Assembly (NCBI GenBank): GCA_001662425.1
Contig: BDDC01000700.1
Location: forward strand, 1-47,644
Length of the DNA stretch: 47,644 bases
Origin: Chlamydomonas sphaeroides
Taxonomy: Eukaryota; Chlorophyta; Chlorophyceae; Chlamydomonadales; Chlamydomonadaceae
Reading direction: 5' to 3'
This document shows, piece after piece, positions 43,460 to 47,644 of the stretch; within the stretch, counting starts at the first letter, position 1, and each line of letters begins with the position of its first letter. The translations under genes were made by a program, and so were the position numbers. The notes under the pieces are model-generated. The model searched no databases and had not been told where the DNA came from. It was given only the letters and a program-made list of their open reading frames with translations.

Positions 43460-45776
43460 ATGACAGCTGCGACTTCTAAGCTCGACCCCGTGTGGCAGAG
43501 TCTGCCGCTAGAAGTTGTTATCGCCGTTGGTGCTCGACTGCCTCGCAACGAGGTCGCTGGCACCTGGCGGCCGCTGTGCCGCGCCGCTCGGCAGCACTTC
43601 TCCGGCCCCGACCACACAACCATCCGGTTGTCCCAGTCCGTGCCAACCACTGCCTTCGCCGACAGATGGGCTGCTGTCGGCTCCATGCGGCCGTTGACAC
43701 GTGTCAAGCGGCGCCGGCTCATCTCCCTGACGGGGGCCACCGGTGTCCTTTCCAACCTGGCGCTGGCGGTCGAGGTGGCCGGCTGCGCCCTGGACACGTC
43801 CGGCGCCATGGAGGCCGCCGCCGGTGCGGGCCAGCTGGAGGTCTGCCAGTGGCTGGCTGCCCGCGGCTGCCCGCTGGACTGCGCGGCCGTGCACGCAGGA
43901 GGCGCGGCAGCTCGGGCCGGCCACCGGCACATCAACGCCTGGCTCCTCGGCCCCGGCCGCTGCCGCTGGAGCCTCGACGACGTCACAGCCGCTCTGGCGG
44001 GCGGCCACCTGGCCTTGGCCGAGTGGCTGCTGGAGCAGCGCCCGGGTGGCCAGGCGGGCGACGCCGCGGACACCTGGGCAGCGCGGCCCGCCAGCCAGCG
44101 CATCGACCTGCTCACGGCTGCGGCCGAGGGCTGCTCGCTGCGCGACCTGCGCCGCCTGGCCGGGCTACTGCATGTCGAGCGCGAGGAGCTCAGCGCCGAT
44201 CGGCTGGCTTTGGAATGTCTGCTGGAGGCGGCCGCCGCCAGCGCCTCGCCCGACTGGGCCGCCAAGTTAGAGTGGCTGGAATCGGAGCTGGGCTGCGACG
44301 CGCAGCAGCTGCTGGGCGCCGCGCTAGCCGTCGTGGAGAGCCGCAACTGCGCCGACGCCGACACGCCCGCGCGGCTGGAGTGGCTGCGCGCACGCGGCTG
44401 CTCGGTCCGGCTGCGAGCGATGTTCTTCACCGCGGCCCGCGCGGGCAAGGCGGCGACGGTGCGGTACCTGCTCGAGGGCGAGGTCGGCGAAGCGGGGCCC
44501 CTGACGCTGCAGTACATGAAGCACGTGTGCTACGCCTACACGGGACGCGACGCCGCGCTGCTGCCGGTGCTGGCGGCGCGCGGCGCGCCGCTGGACATAG
44601 CGACGCTGCTCGCGCGCTGCGGCAGCGCGGCCGTGGCGCGCTGGGCGGTGGACGCGCTCCTCCCTGGCGCGGCGGGTCAGCTGAGCTCCGCGGCTCGGGC
44701 GGCCGCCGCCGCGGGCTTGGCGCGCTGGGGCGACCTGGCTCTGCTGGTTCGCTTCGAGGAGGTGCTGCTGGGCGCCGCTGCAGGCGGCGCGGCGGCTGGC
44801 GGCGCGGCGGCAGGAGGCGGGGCAGCAGGAGGCGGGGCAGCAGGAGATGCGGCGGCAGGAGGCGAGGCTGAAGCCGGCGTACCGCTGCTGTGGACGGCTG
44901 AAGCAGTTGCGCGGGCTGCGGACGCGGGCTGCGAGGAGGCGCTCGAGTGGCTGGTGACGCAGCGAGGCGCGCCGTGGCCGGTAGGATGGCTTGGGCTGTG
45001 TGCGGGCTGCGGGGTGGGCAAGCGTGCCTGGTCAGGTGCCTGGGGTCGAGCCTCCAGGTGTGGGGCGACCGCTTGCACCGCGACACCTGGCTGCCCATCG
45101 CAGCGCAATCTTCCTGGCGCCAACCTTCCTGGCGCAGTGGGGCACACGGCTGCGGCTGCTGCCCCCCACAGACCTCGGGCCGCGCCGGCGCACGTAAGCT
45201 GGTGCACCCCTGCCCCTGCCCCACGCCCCCCAGGCGAGCGAGGTCGGCGGCGTCCACGTCGACGTGGTTCAGAACCTGCAGCTGTCCGCCACTCGCTCCG
45301 GCGACTGGGTCATGCTGCGTGCGCTGGCCCGGCTGGGTTGCCCCTGGGCGGGCGACACCTTGCTGCGCGCCGTTATGCTGCAGGCAGGTGCTGGGTGGGG
45401 CTGGTGTGCGACATCATGGCAAAGAGTTGGGTAAGAGTCAGTATGAGGTAGGGTAGTGCGTTCAGGGTTTGCATTACTGCATCCTCGCCAACGCTCTCTG
45501 CTGTGCAGCGACGGACATGATTGCATCATTTGGCTTGCCGAGTGCGTAGAAAAGATTGCATGATCCTTCACCAACGCGCCCTGTGGATTCCTGATTGCGC
45601 CGCCGTGCTGCCAGGTGCCGCTGCCGGCGCTGCGGCTGCTGCTGGACGCGGGCTGCCCCGTGGACTGGGCCGCCGTGGTGGCCTCCCTGCGGCCTCCGCT
45701 GGCCGTTGACCCCTGTGTGGCCGTCTGGGCGCGGCAGCAGGCGGGTCTGCCCGTGGAGCCGGCGGAGGCAGGGTAG
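43460..45776 (+). CDS. F-box-like/ankyrin-like repeat protein, family member 3 (intact)
   Basis: Model: join(43460..44980, 45234..45383, 45615..45776), 610 residues. N-terminus DPVWQSLPLEVVIAVGARLP then WRPLCRAARQHF matches the F-box-like start of the member at 14988-17063, followed by similar degenerate ankyrin-like helices (GQLEVCQWLAARGCP, GGHLALAEWLLEQRPGG, GCEEALEWLVTQRGAPWP, LRALARLGCPWAG, LRLLLDAGCPVDW). A Gly/Ala-rich insertion encoded by a GGCGCGGCGGCAGGAGGC-type repeat (about 44775-44865) is not in member 1. The third exon splits what is one exon in member 1, and its intron uses a GC donor (CAG|GCAGGT); the overlapping GT three bases on would shift the frame, and alignment with member 1 supports the GC site. 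The start codon context includes an overlapping 8-codon upstream frame. Confidence 0.83.
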
Positions 45777-45910
45777 CTGCGGGCTGCTGGCATCGCATCG
45801 TGGGATGCTGGCACCTTGCTTGTGTGGCATGTGTGGTGGGGTTGCCACATGGCTGGCGGCATGCAGGCGGGCGAAGCAGCGAGATGGGGGATGATGGGTC
45901 GGTGGGTTGG

Positions 45911-45915
45911 TGTAA
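45911..45915 (+). terminator. Poly(A) signal TGTAA of F-box/ankyrin member 3
   Basis: TGTAA 135 bases after the TAG at 45774-45776; expected motif and distance. Confidence 0.5.
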
Positions 45916-46129
45916 CGCATCCCTGGTAGGTGGGTTGATGGTTTGGTGGGTAGGCGGGTAGGTTGACGCATGGGTGGCGGGCAGCTGCGGAATGTCCGTG
46001 ATGAAGGGGTGCCCCCTTCTGACTGTCCGCCCATGAACGCCCATGCGGGCCACGGGAGCCTATCGGTTATCGGATCCTGATCGGACCTGGGTATTATGTG
46101 CGCGGGGCGCTCTGCCCCAAGTGCCCCTG

Positions 46130-46600
46130 CCTGCTGCTGGAAGTCCGCCTGCGACGACGGTCGCGTCCGCGCCGTGCGGCGGGACGAGGATGGCGACAGC
46201 GCCCTGGATGCGGCGGCGAGGACTGCGCGGCGGCGGCAGGCGGCAGGCGGCAGGCGGGGGGCCACCAGTGGCGCACAGGCGGCGGCTGGCCACCTGGGGG
46301 GCGCCGGCGGGCCGGCCCAGGCCCGCGTGCCCCCCAGGTTCCGCTGCCGGCTGCTGGGATTTGTTGAGGGGGCTGCCTGCGCGCACGGCTGGCCTGGTCG
46401 GGTGTGCGGTACAAAGTGCGGTACAGAGTGCGGTACAAAGTGCGGTACGAAGGACTGAGCTCTGCTGCTGGTGTGTTCGCTGGCGTGCTGGCCAGCGTAC
46501 GCAGCTGGGGATTTGATGTGCGGGTGTATGCGGCAGCCCCCTCATCTGTGTTCGTGGAGTTGGCCGTGCGCATTGAGCAGGTAGGGATGCGTTCGGAGGC
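46130..46600 (+). other. Unresolved plus-strand coding fragments (ankyrin-like)
   Basis: The frame around 46150-46235 reads GRVRAVRRDEDGDSALDAAA, which resembles one ankyrin repeat. A second frame, 46404-46579, reads through the 12-base repeat into SVFVELAVRIEQ before GTAGGG. Short stretches near 46118 and 46337 (CCCCAGGTTCCGCTGCCGG) resemble the start of the last exon of the gene at 43460. These may be eroded copies of F-box/ankyrin exons; no complete gene can be built. Confidence 0.25.
46404..46451 (+). repeat. 12-base tandem repeat, four units
   Basis: Four units of GTGCGGTACAAA with two variants in the third-to-last and last bases. In one plus-strand frame it would encode RYKV/RYRV/RYKV/RYEG. 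Whether it is coding is unknown. Confidence 0.9.
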
Positions 46601-46754
46601 ACCCGTGCGGGAGTATGTATCTATGTATCTAGTTTCATCGTTGGCAACTCGATAGAGTCAGTGTAAGATACCGGTACTTGCGCACGAAGGCTGGCACCGC
46701 GCATCCGCCCGTTTGGCTGTGAGGCAAGGCTTCTCAAGGTCTTGCTACGCTTGC

Positions 46755-47578
46755 CCCCAGCAGCAGTGGCAGCACGCGCGCACCACCAGCCTGGCCGTGG
46801 GCTCCGCCACCTCCGCCTGGCCGTCCGGCAGGAGCTCGCGCATCGAGGCGCAGCTTCAGCGGCCCCGGGGGCGCCCAGCGGCGGCAACATGCGCTGCAGC
46901 TGATGCGGCTAGCTGGCTATGCTGGCGAGCAAAGCAAGTGGCCGGCGGGTTGTTGAAGGTTACCGGTACCGAGACCGGCGGACATCCTTGCAGACCCCCC
47001 GCTGGACCCCTGGCGGCGCGCCCCGCGCCCCCACGCGCGCCACCACACAGCCGTGCCGCCACAAACACGCACCCCAGCGTGCCCCGCAACCCCTGGAGCG
47101 ACTGCACCCGCGCAGCTCCTACCTTGAGACCGCCCCCAAAACCCTGGCACCTGGCTGGCACCATCCCTATGTACGCCGCCGCCGCTCCTTGCTGCCACGC
47201 CCCTGGCCTCCTCGCTCCGCTGCGGGCTTGAGCCCGCCCGCCCCCCACCAACTCCCCACTGCACCTGCCATCCCCTGCCTCCTCGGAAGTGCTCGCTGGG
47301 CCCCCTGCGTCTGAGGCGCTCAGCCCGCCTCCTCCTCCGCCTCCTCTCCGCGCTGAGCCGTTACGCAGCTGAAGCACTGCGGCCGGAAGCGGGGTCGCAG
47401 TGGAGGGTGAGGTCAGCGCGCTGGGGTAGCAGCAGAGGGCCCGGCGCAGCGTGTCCTTTGCAAACCGGGCCAGGCGGGGAGGCGCGGCGAGGCACCGGCA
47501 AGCGGGGCCACCGTGAGCATGCTGGCGTCGAGGGCCCACGAGGCAGCGCGGTGTGGCCTGGATCAGGTAGCGGAGCAC
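46755..47578 (-). other. Possible minus-strand gene fragments
   Basis: Two stretches look coding by G/C-ending codons and amino-acid balance on the minus strand: about 46856-46755 (MRELLPDGQAEVAEPTARLV, then RACCHCCWGQ) and about 47520-47390 (RLARFAKDTLRRALCCYPSA). I could not join them with convincing splice sites, and no family is recognised. The gene, if real, may extend beyond the window. Confidence 0.22.
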
Positions 47579-47593
47579 ATGCGGCCAGGAGGG

Positions 47594-47644
47594 GCAGCTA
47601 GGGGGGGGCAGCTAGGGGGGGGCAGCTAGGGGGGGCAGCTAGGG
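47594..47644 (+). repeat. 14-base tandem repeat at window end
   Basis: GCAGCTAGGGGGGG repeated with a period of 14, 14 and 13 bases, nearly four units, cut by the window end. Probably a simple minisatellite that continues to the right. Confidence 0.9.

Noticed and set aside
43420..44517. Minus-strand frame opposite F-box/ankyrin member 3
   Set aside because: Same antisense signature; the plus frame is the homologous one.
45384..45395. GT donor three to four bases inside the second intron of member 3
   Set aside because: It gives phase 1 and destroys the alignment of the last exon with LLALGCPVDW of member 1, so the GC donor is preferred.
1..47644. tRNA, rRNA, CRISPR, riboswitch, insertion sequences or bacterial operators
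   Set aside because: Looked for and not seen; the window is eukaryotic nuclear DNA in style.

Overview
This window looks like a piece of the nuclear genome of a volvocine green alga (Chlamydomonas/Gonium/Volvox relatives). The basis is indirect but consistent: very high GC with G/C-ending codons, genes broken into many short exons by introns of about 90-400 bases with GTGAGT/GTGCGT-type donors, TGTAA poly(A) signals (the usual green-algal form), Ala/Gly/Gln-rich low-complexity protein segments, and gene families typical of the group. A run of N (21875-22264) shows it is an assembled scaffold. No bacterial-style operons, CRISPR arrays, rRNA or tRNA genes were seen. All gene models below were built by hand from reading frame, splice-site phase and protein-family similarity; there is no transcript evidence.

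Layout, left to right. (1) 1-2786, plus: 3' part of a gene encoding ankyrin repeats fused to a complete 3-over-3 globin domain; a truncated duplicate of its last two globin exons lies at 4824-5255. (2) 6477-9094, minus: a chalcone-isomerase-fold protein carrying a very histidine-rich insert. (3) 11069-14188, minus: a secreted, cysteine-rich protein with a probable GPI anchor. (4) 14988-17063, minus: an F-box-like/ankyrin-like leaf of a multigene family with two more members at the right end. (5) 17816-30347, minus: a very large MER3/HFM1-type meiotic DNA helicase gene of at least 27 exons, interrupted by the assembly gap. (6) 31169-34294, minus: an ankyrin-repeat palmitoyltransferase (TIP1/HIP14/Akr type) whose catalytic motif reads DHFC. 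(7) 36813-39357, plus: an EEF1AKMT4/METTL13-like methyltransferase. (8) 40900-42516, plus: a frameshifted pseudogene of the F-box/ankyrin family. (9) 43460-45776, plus: an intact member of that family. (10) 45780-47644: poorly resolved, with ankyrin-like and minus-strand coding fragments and short tandem repeats.

The genes do not form a pathway. The points most worth following are the ankyrin-globin fusion with two GC-AG introns inside its haem-pocket region, the general excess of GC-AG introns (6 of about 65), the non-canonical DHFC palmitoyltransferase, the His-rich chalcone-isomerase-like protein, a dispersed repeat present three times, and an 11-base motif repeated six times within 2.7 kb.
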